Origin: Halorubrum saccharovorum DSM 1137
Lineage (GTDB): Archaea; Halobacteriota; Halobacteria; Halobacteriales; Haloferacaceae
Direction: 5' to 3'
Assembly (NCBI RefSeq): GCF_000337915.1
Contig: NZ_AOJE01000069.1
Span: forward strand, 17,625 to 68,132
Length of the DNA stretch: 50,508 nt
Positions 24,390-32,772 of the stretch are shown here, in pieces. Made by a program: the position numbers and the translations under genes. The notes below the pieces were generated by a model. It saw only the letters and a program-made list of their open reading frames with translations. It did no database searches and had not been told where the DNA came from. Each line of letters opens with the position of its first letter. Positions within the stretch are counted from its first letter, which is position 1.

Positions 24390-24592
24390 GCACCGCCCGT
24401 CTCGGTGCCGTCCGGTTAAAACGGGGGGCTAACCGACGGTCGCCGCGAGCGTCCGACGCGAACGGGGCGGGTCCCCTGCTCACATCGCCGCGGTCGGAGC
24501 GTCGCGGTCGCACCGCCGCGGTCGGAGCGTCGCGAGACGGAGAGGCGACGATTTTGCTCGGGTTTTTCGGCGATCGAACCGGGACGCCCGGT

Positions 24593-25606
24593 ATGTCGAA
24601 CGCCGCAGACCCCGACGCCGTCGGAGAGACCCCCCTCGTCGAACTGGCGGTGGACGTCGATCCGACCGTGTACGGGAAAGCCGAGTGGTTCAATCAGCCG
24701 ACGCTCCCGCACGGCGGGGGGTCGATCAAGACCCGGATCGCGAAGGCGATGGTCGACGCGGCGCGGGCGTCGCCGGAGCCGCTCGACGGGCGGACCCTCG
24801 TCGAGGCGTCGAGCGGGAACACCGGCGCGGCGGTCGCGCGGTTCGGCAGGAGATACGGGCTCGACGTGGAGATCGTCTTACCCGACGACGCCGGTGCGGG
24901 CAAGATCGCCGCGATCGAGGACGCTGGCGCCGAGACGACGTTCGTCGACGACGAGCGCGGCTACGACGCGTACGTCGAGCGCTGCCGGGAGACGGTCCGA
25001 TCGGACCCCGATCGGTACCGCTACCTCGACCAGTACGAGAACCCGGCGAACCCGGGCGTCCACGCCGGAACGACCGGCGTCGAGATCTGGCGCCAGACCG
25101 ACGGCGCCGTCACGCACTTCGTCGCCGGCGCGGGGACGGGCGGCACGCTCGTCGGCGTGAGCCGCGCGCTGGCCGACCGGGGCGTCGACGTCTACGGGTT
25201 CGAACCGGCGACCGACGAGCACGACATCGCCGGGCTCAAACACATGCACTCGCAGGGCCACTACGTCCCGGGGACGTTCGAGCCGCGCGCCGTCGAGACG
25301 GTGTCGTTCGTCTCGACTGACACGGCTTATCGGTACGTACGGCGGCTCTACCGGGCACACGAGGACCGGCGGCTCCGGATCGTCGACCCCGGCCAGTGGG
25401 ACCGGTCGTTCGTCCGCGACCACCTCCGGGTCGACGGTGACTTCCTCGTCGGCCCGTCGAGTGGTGCGTGCCTGGCCAAGGTCGATCGGCTGGCGGAGCT
25501 GGGTGTCCTCGGCGCCGACGACGTGGTCGTGGTCCCGCTCCCGGATCGCGGGGATCGGTACTCGGAGCGGGACCTGCGCGGGTCGGGGGCGACGGACGAC
25601 GCGTGA
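24593..25606 (+). CDS. PLP-dependent cysteine-synthase-family enzyme
   Basis: A 337-residue fold-type II PLP enzyme. The Schiff-base Lys is in GGGSIKTRIAKAM, near residue 44. The substrate-binding loop is EASSGNTGAAVA, and the phosphate-binding glycine loop is AGAGTGGTLVG. LVGPSSGACLA lies near the C-terminus. The family includes cysteine synthase and cystathionine beta-synthase. Lys is followed by Thr-Arg instead of the usual Asp-Arg, so it is a divergent member and the exact reaction is open. ATG 24593 gives the normal length, whereas a TTG at 24554 is in frame but overlaps the probable promoter GATTTT. Confidence 0.88.
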   Translation: MSNAADPDAVGETPLVELAVDVDPTVYGKAEWFNQPTLPHGGGSIKTRIAKAMVDAARASPEPLDGRTLVEASSGNTGAAVARFGRRYGLDVEIVLPDDAGAGKIAAIEDAGAETTFVDDERGYDAYVERCRETVRSDPDRYRYLDQYENPANPGVHAGTTGVEIWRQTDGAVTHFVAGAGTGGTLVGVSRALADRGVDVYGFEPATDEHDIAGLKHMHSQGHYVPGTFEPRAVETVSFVSTDTAYRYVRRLYRAHEDRRLRIVDPGQWDRSFVRDHLRVDGDFLVGPSSGACLAKVDRLAELGVLGADDVVVVPLPDRGDRYSERDLRGSGATDDA

Positions 25607-26019
25607 GCGTCGCGGTGACATCGACGAGACCCGGGGTCGAGCCCCATTGAGGTCGCGACTTGGCCGCCGTTCGCCCGCGCTATATCGGCCTAACCGCCCG
25701 TGGGATCCGGCTGCAGTCTCGCGATTTTACTGAGCGTCTCGACGGATTTTTCGTGAAGTGTGTAGGTCCGTCCCTGATTGGGCTTCTCAGTCAACCACCG
25801 TCCAGTGCCAGGCTCCGGTACCGAGCCGGCATCAGAGAGGACTACCGATCATGAGCCGCCCACTCGACCGACGCGTCGATACGGCGAACGGACACTGGCG
25901 TCGCGGGCACGACCAGGAACCAACACCATCCCGGCCGGAGACGGCGCCTCGTCACCCGGAGTGGTCCGACAGCCCGGACCGATCCGGCGAATCGAACCGC
26001 CGCTCCGCGGAGATAATCG
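25607..26019. other. 413-bp intergenic region before the surface protein
   Basis: There is no secure gene. TATATC (25680-25685), GATTTTAC (about 25723-25730) and GATTTTTCG (about 25744-25752) are promoter- or terminator-like AT runs. A 58-codon frame on the plus strand (25851-26027) begins MSRPLDRRVDTANG after a weak purine run (GAGAGG) and ends 8 nt inside the surface-protein gene. It may be an upstream ORF, but its composition (Arg, Pro, Ser-rich) is not convincing. Confidence 0.5.
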
Positions 26020-29000
26020 ATGAGTAGCGATCCAGCGAAGCGGCGTGCGCTGGCGCTCTCGGCGCTCGTGGTCGCGTCGGTCGTCGCCGGCAGTGTCGCC
26101 CTCGCCGGCACCGCCGCGGCCGCGACGAACACGTCGATCGCCCCGGACGACGACGACGCGGGCGCGTCCAACGTCACGTACACGGCGGACGGAAACGTCG
26201 AGTTGGACAACCAAGACACCCTGCAGCACATCGATGTCCACCTCGCCCCGGCCGACGTGAGCGACGTCGGCGAGTCGGACGTACAGGTGTACGTCGACGG
26301 CGACGAGTTCGCCGGCGATCTCACTCAGTTCGATTCCTCCGGAGGGACTGTGGGGTTCAAGCTCGGAGACTCCCGGAGCGTGAGCGACGGTGACCCCGTC
26401 CGCGTCGTCGTCGGCAACGTCACGAACCCGTCCGACGACTTCGACGCCAACTTGACGCTCCACGACACGAGCGACAACCAGTGGCAAGAGTATCACGACA
26501 CCGTGGACATCGACACGTCGCCGAACGTCACGTACAGCAACCTCACGTTTGACGACGGCGTCGCCGACGGCAACAACACGACGGTCGAGGTCGGCGAGGA
26601 CCTGACCGTCTCGGCGACGGTCGAAAACACGGCGAGCGGGAGCGAAACGTACAACGCCTCCCTGCGGATCGACGGGTCGGTCGTCCGCTACCGCAACGGG
26701 ACGCTCGCGAGCGGCGAGCGCACGACCGTTTCGTTCGTCACCGACTTCAGCGCCACGGGCGCTCGCGACATCGCGATCAGTGACGAGCTGAGTGCGACCG
26801 AGGTCACCGTCACCGGCCCGATGTCGATCGCTGACGGCTCCGCGGATCCCGACTTGGTCACCCCCGGCGAGACGGTGAACAATCAGGAGGTGTCCGTCCG
26901 GGTGGCGAACGTGAGCCAGGACGGCGACACCGACTGGCACTACGTGGAGTTCCCGAACGCGCTGGCCGGGAACCTCTCTGTGAACTCCGCGAACGCCAAC
27001 GCCACGAGCATCACCTCCAGCGCCGAACTCGTCGAGGGGTACGACGACGACGGCGTGACCGAGACGGTGAAGTTCGCGACCAGCGGCGACGGCGGCGGCG
27101 ACGCCGACCTGGACCTGACGGTCGACGCCAGCGTCACCTACCCCGCCGGCGAATCGACCTACGGGATCGACGCCCGAGTCGTCGACAGCGGCGGCGACAC
27201 CGCGGAGGTCACGAACGCGACGACGGTCACCACGAGCGAGGTCCCCTCGATCACCGACTACGCGGTGTCGAACCCGACGGATCGGGAGGTGAACGTCTCG
27301 TTCAACTCCAGCGAGCACCTCGCGGAGATCGCCGTCGATGTCGCCGACGGCAGCGGCGAGACGGTGACGACGCTCACCGAGGGCGACTTCACCGAGACCC
27401 GACACAACAGCACCTACACGTACGATGCGACGACCGCCCTGAGCGATGACGGCAGCTACGACGTCACGCTTCGGAAGGCCGTCGACGACGAGGGCCACGA
27501 CGGTGCCAGCGGCGAGACCGAGTCCGTCAGGGTCAACGTTCTCACGGTCGGTATCGACGGCGGTGCGGCCGACCCCGAACGGGTGTCGCCCGGCACGACC
27601 GTCAACAACCAGAAGGTCGCGGTGACGCTCGCGAACGTCAGCGCCGACGGCGACACCGACACGCACTACGTGGAGTTCCCGAACGCGCTCGCTGACGGGC
27701 TCTCGGTGAACTACGCGACCGTCAACGGCTCGGCGAGCATCGCTCAGAGCGCCCAGATCGTCGAGGGGTACGACGACGACGGCACGGACGAGACGGTGCG
27801 GTTCCAGACCGACACCGACGCCGGCGGCGCGGTCGATCTGACCGTCACCGTCGACACCAGCGTCGACTACCCCGACACCAACGCGACCTACGACATCGAC
27901 GCCCGCGTCGAGGACAGCGACGGCGACAGCGCGGAACAGGACGCGGTCACGTCGATCACCGTCGGCGAGACGGAAGCGCCGATCATCACCGACTACGCGG
28001 TGACGAACCCCGCCGATCGAAACGTCAGCGTGCGCTTCGACTCCAGCCAGGAAATCGTCAACGCCACCGTCGATGTCACCAACGGCAGCGACGAGACGGT
28101 GGCGACGCTCACCGAGAGCGACTTCTCGGAGACGAACGCGAGCGGCACCTGGGTCTACGACACGACGTACTCGGCCCCGAGCGACGGGACCTACACGGCG
28201 ACGCTGACCGAGGCCGACGACGCCGACAACAACGACGGCGCCGACGGCGAGTCGGGCACCGTGACGCTCGACAGCACGCCCGCGACGATCGTTGACGGCT
28301 CGGCGACGCCGAACTCGGTCACGCCCGGCGAGACCGTGAACAACCAGAAGGTGTGCGTCCAGCTGTCGGACGTCAGCGCCGACGGCGACACCGACTGGCA
28401 CTACGTGGAGTTCCCGAACGCGCTCGCAAGCGGGCTCTCGGTGAACTCCGCGAACGCCAACGCCACGAGCATCACCTCCAGCGCCGAACTCGTCGAGGGG
28501 TACGACGACGACGGCACGGACGAGACGGTGAAGTTCGCGACCAGCGCCGACGGTGGCGGCGACATCGACCTCTGTGTCTCCGTCGACGTCAGCGTCGCGT
28601 ATCCGAACGGCGAGGCGACCTACGACGTCGATTCGCAACTCGTCGACAGCAAGATCGGTAGCGTGACGCGGAGCGACGTCGCCACTATCGACGCCACGAC
28701 CGGCGGCGACGGTGGGGGCGGAAGCGACGGGACCGATGGTAGTGGCGAGACCGATAGCAGTGACGGGACCGACGGGAGTGACGGGAGTGACGGAACCGAC
28801 GGGAGCGACGGTACTGACGGAAGTGATGGAACCGACGGGAGCGACGAAACCGACGGGAGTGACGAGATCGACAGAACCGGCGGGAGTGACGGAACCGCGG
28901 GCAGCGACGACGGCGGTTCGGACGGGAGTACTGACGGTGACGATACGCCGAAATACGCACTGCCCGCGCCGACCGTCCCCGAATTCGATCCGGTAGCCGA

Positions 29001-29139
29001 CGGGCAGGACACCCGAGACGGGCAACCGGTGACCGATGACTCGCCGTCGCCCATCGGGGCATCGCAGATCGCGCTCGCGGTGCTCGCTGGGATCGCGCTC
29101 CTCGGAGTCGCGCTCCTGGCCCGAAGGCGTCGCGACTGA
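26020..29139 (+). CDS. repeat-built surface protein with C-terminal anchor
   Basis: A 1039-residue exported protein. It has a signal peptide (RRALALSALVVASVVAGSVA, cleaved near AAAATNT), then beta-rich extracellular domains with many NxS/T sequons. Three copies of a roughly 100-residue module start with TPGETVNNQ-V and contain GDTDWHYVEFPNALA and ELVEGYDDDG (about residues 275-375, 515-615 and 755-860). They alternate with domains opening PSITDYAVSNPTDR and IITDYAVTNPADR. A Ser/Asp/Gly/Thr-rich stalk (about 890-970) leads to a hydrophobic helix (ASQIALAVLAGIALLGVALL) and RRRRD. No PGF-type archaeosortase motif is present, so anchoring is by the helix. Role: cell-surface or adhesin-like (inference). 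Confidence 0.85.
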   Translation: MSSDPAKRRALALSALVVASVVAGSVALAGTAAAATNTSIAPDDDDAGASNVTYTADGNVELDNQDTLQHIDVHLAPADVSDVGESDVQVYVDGDEFAGDLTQFDSSGGTVGFKLGDSRSVSDGDPVRVVVGNVTNPSDDFDANLTLHDTSDNQWQEYHDTVDIDTSPNVTYSNLTFDDGVADGNNTTVEVGEDLTVSATVENTASGSETYNASLRIDGSVVRYRNGTLASGERTTVSFVTDFSATGARDIAISDELSATEVTVTGPMSIADGSADPDLVTPGETVNNQEVSVRVANVSQDGDTDWHYVEFPNALAGNLSVNSANANATSITSSAELVEGYDDDGVTETVKFATSGDGGGDADLDLTVDASVTYPAGESTYGIDARVVDSGGDTAEVTNATTVTTSEVPSITDYAVSNPTDREVNVSFNSSEHLAEIAVDVADGSGETVTTLTEGDFTETRHNSTYTYDATTALSDDGSYDVTLRKAVDDEGHDGASGETESVRVNVLTVGIDGGAADPERVSPGTTVNNQKVAVTLANVSADGDTDTHYVEFPNALADGLSVNYATVNGSASIAQSAQIVEGYDDDGTDETVRFQTDTDAGGAVDLTVTVDTSVDYPDTNATYDIDARVEDSDGDSAEQDAVTSITVGETEAPIITDYAVTNPADRNVSVRFDSSQEIVNATVDVTNGSDETVATLTESDFSETNASGTWVYDTTYSAPSDGTYTATLTEADDADNNDGADGESGTVTLDSTPATIVDGSATPNSVTPGETVNNQKVCVQLSDVSADGDTDWHYVEFPNALASGLSVNSANANATSITSSAELVEGYDDDGTDETVKFATSADGGGDIDLCVSVDVSVAYPNGEATYDVDSQLVDSKIGSVTRSDVATIDATTGGDGGGGSDGTDGSGETDSSDGTDGSDGSDGTDGSDGTDGSDGTDGSDETDGSDEIDRTGGSDGTAGSDDGGSDGSTDGDDTPKYALPAPTVPEFDPVADGQDTRDGQPVTDDSPSPIGASQIALAVLAGIALLGVALLARRRRD
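26932..27083 (+). repeat. surface-protein repeat module, copy A core
   Basis: About 150 bp that are nearly identical at DNA level to 28393-28545 (copy C). This includes the stretch encoding VNSANANATSITSS-ELVEGYDDDG. Copy B (about 27652-27800) is clearly more diverged, so copies A and C have been homogenised or duplicated recently. Confidence 0.8.
28393..28545 (+). repeat. surface-protein repeat module, copy C core
   Basis: The counterpart of 26932-27083 within the same gene. Differences cluster around the segments encoding ALASGLS versus ALAGNLS and DDDGTDET versus DDDGVTET. Confidence 0.8.
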
Positions 29140-29279
29140 CTGTCCCTCTCGGTGACCGGCCAGAGATCCGGCCGTAGGCCGGGGCTCTCGGCGGACCGCC
29201 CGTCTCCCGTCTCTCCGGGAAGCGCCGCCTTTCCCCTCCGATCTCCCGCGAATCCCTTTTTCCCTGTCTGACGCCGGAA

Positions 29280-30524
29280 CTACACGATCTCGTCGCGTTG
29301 CCAGGCGTCGAGGTAGCGCTGCTGCAGGTCTGTCAGCGAGTCGATCTCCACCCCGAGCGCGTCGAGTTTCAGCCGCGCGATGTCCCTGTCGAGCCGCTCG
29401 GGAAGCTGGTGGACGCCCGGCTCGCGTTCGGTGCCGACCGCCAGTTCGCGGGCCGCCAGAAACATCGCACCGAACGTCGAGTCCATCACCGCGGCGGGGT
29501 GTCCCTGGCTGTACGGCCCGGTCAGGTTCACCAGCTTGCCCTCGGCCAACAGGTCGATCTCCCGACCGTCCGCCAGCGAGTAGCGGGTTATCCCCTCTTC
29601 GAGGTCCGTGATTTCGGTCGCCATGTCCGCGAGCTCCGCGACGGCGACTTCGACGTCGCGGTGGCCGACGTTACACAGCATCGCGCCGTCGCTCATCCGC
29701 TCGAAGTGCCGCGCGCGGAGGACGCGGCAGTTGCCCGTCGCGGTGACGAACAGGTCGCCGACATCGGCGGCCTCGTCCATCGGAAGCACCCGGTGGCCGT
29801 CCATGTGGGCTCTGATCGCTTTCCGCGGGTCGACCTCCGTGACGACGGTGTTTGCCCCGATCGCGCGCGCCTTGGTCGCGACACCGCGACCCACGTACCC
29901 GTACCCCGCGACGACGACCGTCCGCCCGGAGAGGACCGTGTTGGTCGAGATCATCACGTTCGTCAGCGCGCTCTCGCCGGTCCCGTGGACGTTGTCGAAC
30001 CAGTGTTTCATCGGCGTGTGATTGACCGCGAACACGGGGACGTCGAGGACGCCGTCGGCCTCCATCGCCCGCGCCCGCGAGACGCCGGAGGTCGTCTGTT
30101 CGGTACACCCGCGTATTTCGTCGGTCGAACGGTCCGGGTCGGCGTACAGTTTGGCGAGCAGCTCCGCGCCGTCGGTCGCGAGGACGTCCGGCTCCCTGTC
30201 CAGCAGTTCGCGGTGGGCTCGATCGAGATCGGCCTCGCTCATCCCCGGCTCGGCGAACGCGGTGATCCCCGGCTGTGCGTCGAGGTGGGCGACGACGTCG
30301 CCGTGGACGCTTTCGGGATCGTTCGCCGTGCAGAGGACCTCCGCACCGGCGTCTCGCAGCGTTTCGACGAAGATCCCCGTCTTCGGTTCGAGGTGCGACG
30401 AGACCGCGACCGCCGTCCCCTCGAACGGCAGGTCCTCCGCGCCCGCCTCGCTCAGCGTCTGGAGTACGGGGGTCCGCTCGCGGAGTCGGGCCAGCGGGTC
30501 ATCGGCGTGGTGTCGCTCGACCAT
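29280..30524 (-). CDS. ahcY: adenosylhomocysteinase (SAH hydrolase)
   Basis: A 414-residue NAD-dependent enzyme that reversibly splits S-adenosylhomocysteine into adenosine and homocysteine, relieving product inhibition of methyltransferases. It has substrate-domain motifs (SSHLEPKTGIF, GCTEQTTSGVSRARAM, VNHTPMKHWFDN-GTGES), the NAD-binding VAGYGYVGRGVATKARAIGA and CNVGHRDVEVAV. The C-terminus ends QQRYLDAWQ and lacks the bacterial insertion, as in archaea. ATG 30524 was chosen because CTATTTAC (RC of 30547-30554) lies 26 nt upstream. A longer in-frame start at 30611 would precede the promoter. Confidence 0.96.
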   Translation of the reverse strand: MVERHHADDPLARLRERTPVLQTLSEAGAEDLPFEGTAVAVSSHLEPKTGIFVETLRDAGAEVLCTANDPESVHGDVVAHLDAQPGITAFAEPGMSEADLDRAHRELLDREPDVLATDGAELLAKLYADPDRSTDEIRGCTEQTTSGVSRARAMEADGVLDVPVFAVNHTPMKHWFDNVHGTGESALTNVMISTNTVLSGRTVVVAGYGYVGRGVATKARAIGANTVVTEVDPRKAIRAHMDGHRVLPMDEAADVGDLFVTATGNCRVLRARHFERMSDGAMLCNVGHRDVEVAVAELADMATEITDLEEGITRYSLADGREIDLLAEGKLVNLTGPYSQGHPAAVMDSTFGAMFLAARELAVGTEREPGVHQLPERLDRDIARLKLDALGVEIDSLTDLQQRYLDAWQRDEIV

Positions 30525-30546
30525 ACGCTGATCCGCGACCGTTTCC

Positions 30547-30554
30547 GTAAATAG
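30547..30554 (-). promoter_or_regulatory. TATA box of ahcY
   Basis: CTATTTAC on the minus strand is centred 26 nt before the ahcY ATG (30524). This fits a leaderless transcript and decides the start codon. Confidence 0.7.
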
Positions 30555-30770
30555 CTCCGGGCTACACGCCCGTCCTGGGACCGAGCGAGACGTTTCGGGG
30601 AGTTCCGGCACACGGCGAACGCAGCCGGCGAAGTCGAACTCGCCACGTGATTAGGCCGATGGTTCAGTAGCCTAAGGCACGGAGAGGGTATTGCGGGTCG
30701 ATCAGAGGCGATCCGCAATTCGACAACCCTGCCCTGTGTCCGCCACACGACGACAGGGTCCCTCTCCCCA

Positions 30771-30839
30771 CCCACCTGCCCACCTGCCGACCACCCACCT
30801 GCCCACCTGCCGACCACCCACCTGCCCACCTGCCGACCA
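30771..30839 (+). repeat. 23-bp minisatellite, 3 perfect copies plus a partial
   Basis: A 23-bp unit (CCCACCTGCCCACCTGCCGA then CCA) occurs at 30771-30793, 30794-30816 and 30817-30839. A degenerate partial copy follows to about 30853. The unit itself contains CCCACCTG twice, so it grew from a shorter repeat. Confidence 0.95.
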
Positions 30840-30903
30840 TCCACCTGCCCGCCCCACTCCCCCCCCCCTCTGCTGGGACCGGCAATCACATGGTTGTTCC
30901 GCG

Positions 30904-30946
30904 CCCCATCGTCGGGGAAATCCCCGAGTGCTGTGGGCCCTCGGGG
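30904..30946. promoter_or_regulatory. competing hairpins (attenuator-like)
   Basis: Four alternating blocks: CCCC (30904-30907), CGGGG (30913-30917), CCCCGAG (30922-30928) and CTCGGGG (30940-30946). Block 2 can pair with block 1 or 3, and block 3 with block 2 or 4, so the hairpins are mutually exclusive on either strand. Confidence 0.45.
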
Positions 30947-31141
30947 TATCTTCTTCCGCAGTTCCCGTCGACGCTCCGCCCTTGAGTACGGAGGCGGTGA
31001 CAGAACGCGTCGGATCACGGATGGGCGAGGCTGAACCCCACGGCTTCAGTCGCGGACGTGGCGGTCACGTCTGCGCCGAGCACCGGCAGCGGTCGGCGTT
31101 AGATCGCCGTGCCGTCCGATGCCGGATCGCTGCGCCCGTCG

Positions 31142-32599
31142 TCAACCACGGCCGGCGACCGGCAGCTCAAGTTCGAACACGGCGCCGCGCGGATCGTTCT
31201 CGTGAACGCTGACGCTCCCCCCGTATCCCTCGACGATGTCCTTGACGAGGTAGAGCCCGAACCCGGTCCCGTCGCTGTCGGTTCCCCGCTCCTCCTGGGC
31301 GAAGATCGACTCCCGCCGGGACTCCGAGATTCCGGGCCCGTTGTCGGCGACGCGGAGCCGGACCACCTCGCCGTCCCGCTCGCCGTCGATCCGGATCCGG
31401 GGCGTCGACGAGCGGTTGTGCTCGACGGCGTTCTCGAACAGATTCGCCAGCACTCGGTGGAACAGGTCGTCCGCCCGGACGGGGGCCTCGGGAACCCGTC
31501 CCCTCTCGACCTCGACGTGGGGGTGCGTCTCTTCGATCGCCTCTGTCTGCTCGTCGACGACCGGTCCGAGCGCGACGGTCTGGAGGTCGTGGTCGTCGTT
31601 CAACACCGACCGCATATACGTTCGCATCGTCTGGACGAACTCCTCCATCTCTTGGGTCCGATCCAACGCGACCGCGAGGTGGTCCTCGTTGCTGTCGTCC
31701 TCGAAGTCCGCGTTCCGGTCGAGCATTCCGAGCCGCGCCTCGACCAGCGAGATGTCTCCGATCAGGTCGTGCCGGAGGGTGCGGTTGACGAACTCCAACA
31801 GGTTCCGCTCGTCGCGGAGCCGCTCCTCGCGCTCGACGCGCTGGATGGTCTCGTCGACGTAGGAGCCGAACAGCTGCAGCGTCGAGCGCTCGTGACGTTC
31901 GAGGCTCCCGCCCTGGAGTTCGATCGCCCCACGCTCGCCGATCGGGACGGTCTCGACGTCGCGGGCGGGATCGGTCGCGTTCGCCTCCCGACCGTGCTCG
32001 ATGACGGTCTCGCCGTCGACCACGACGCGAAACGGGGTGGCGGGGGCGACGCCCGCGATCGTGTCTTCGAGGATCTCGTACGTCTCCGCCCGGTCCGTCG
32101 CCGAGGCGAGCTCGTTGACGGCCTCGTAGAGGTCCTCCAGCCGATCGTTCAGCTCCCGATGGTGGCTGATCTGCTGTCTGAAGATGTTTGACCGTACCGT
32201 CGAGATGCTGAGCGCGAACGACGCGGCGGCCCCGACCAGCATGCCGTCGAGCGCCAACACGACAGGCTTGAGTCGACCGAGCACGTGGAGCTGGAGGGCC
32301 ATCGCCAGCCCGAGAAGCACGATCACGGCCGCTGCCGTGAGCAGGGTGCGGCGCGCGACCGTCGTGACCTGCCTCGTCTCCCAGTCGGTCCGGATCAGCC
32401 AGATACCCCCCACCGCGAGCCCGCTTGCGAGAAGCAGGAACGGGGCGTTTTCGATCAGCGTCGGTGCGATACTCCACGACAGATCGGTGATGTCGTCCCA
32501 GATGTCGTACAACGGGACGACGAGAAGGCCGCCTCCGAGCAGACTGACGCTCCCGCCGGCGAGCCAGCGTCGGAGTCGGTCTCCCAACGGGAGGCTCAT
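31142..32599 (-). CDS. membrane sensor histidine kinase
   Basis: A 485-residue sensor kinase. Four N-terminal transmembrane helices (about residues 15-130) form a membrane sensor without a large external loop, followed by a linker with a short input domain (about 150-250). The H box has the phosphoacceptor His277 in NRTLRHDLIGDISLVEARL. The ATPase domain has the N box LANLFENAVEHN, G1 VADNGPGI and G2 GTGFGLYLVKDIVEGYGG. ATG 32599 was chosen because TTTATC (RC of 32625-32630) lies 26-31 nt upstream. The in-frame GTG at 32623 and ATG at 32611 fall between box and start. It is divergent from the PAS kinase at 32773. Confidence 0.92.
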   Translation of the reverse strand: MSLPLGDRLRRWLAGGSVSLLGGGLLVVPLYDIWDDITDLSWSIAPTLIENAPFLLLASGLAVGGIWLIRTDWETRQVTTVARRTLLTAAAVIVLLGLAMALQLHVLGRLKPVVLALDGMLVGAAASFALSISTVRSNIFRQQISHHRELNDRLEDLYEAVNELASATDRAETYEILEDTIAGVAPATPFRVVVDGETVIEHGREANATDPARDVETVPIGERGAIELQGGSLERHERSTLQLFGSYVDETIQRVEREERLRDERNLLEFVNRTLRHDLIGDISLVEARLGMLDRNADFEDDSNEDHLAVALDRTQEMEEFVQTMRTYMRSVLNDDHDLQTVALGPVVDEQTEAIEETHPHVEVERGRVPEAPVRADDLFHRVLANLFENAVEHNRSSTPRIRIDGERDGEVVRLRVADNGPGISESRRESIFAQEERGTDSDGTGFGLYLVKDIVEGYGGSVSVHENDPRGAVFELELPVAGRG

Positions 32600-32624
32600 T
32601 ACGGGTGGCATTCGGAATCCCACT

Positions 32625-32630
32625 GATAAA
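32625..32630 (-). promoter_or_regulatory. TATA-like box of the membrane kinase
   Basis: TTTATC on the minus strand lies 26-31 nt before ATG 32599. It indicates a leaderless start and excludes the upstream in-frame codons at 32611 and 32623. Confidence 0.6.
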
Positions 32631-32772
32631 CCCCCGACCTAATCGTTGACTCGCCCGACCGGGCGCCGGTCCGAACGCGTCGAGCCACCTCCCGGTCGGC
32701 GCGCCGGCGGCCGCCGATCACCCCCCGAGGCGTAATGCCTATACCGCTGTTTCGAGACTGCCGTAATACGCT

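Larger units (their letters stand above)
30612..31141. other. structured intergenic region between ahcY and a histidine kinase
   Basis: I see no gene, but several structured elements. ATTGCGG/CCGCAAT form an inverted repeat (30690-30696 and 30713-30719). A 23-bp minisatellite lies at 30771-30839, followed by a C-rich run at 30856-30868. Competing hairpins from alternating C and G blocks lie at 30904-30946. A bulged hairpin CTGAAGCC/GGTTCAG (minus strand, about 31031-31050) recalls the ends of IS200/IS605 elements. No transposase is present. Confidence 0.55.

Noticed and set aside
24486-24534. Two 21-bp direct copies of CGCCGCGGTCGGAGCGTCGC followed by G, 28 bp apart, before the cysteine-synthase-family gene
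   Set aside because: Real but short and low in complexity. They could arise by chance or slippage in GC-rich sequence, and there is no link to the promoter element near 24553.
25849-29025. A 1058-codon open frame on the minus strand opposite the surface protein
   Set aside because: It mirrors the repeats of the plus-strand gene and is Val/Arg-rich without domains. The plus-strand frame has a signal peptide, sequons and an anchor. Long antisense frames are expected at this GC3.
31025-31055. Bulged hairpin (CTGAAGCC/GGTTCAG on the minus strand) like the ends of IS200/IS605 elements
   Set aside because: No TnpA or TnpB gene or remnant, no second end, and the hairpin is short, so no mobile element is called.
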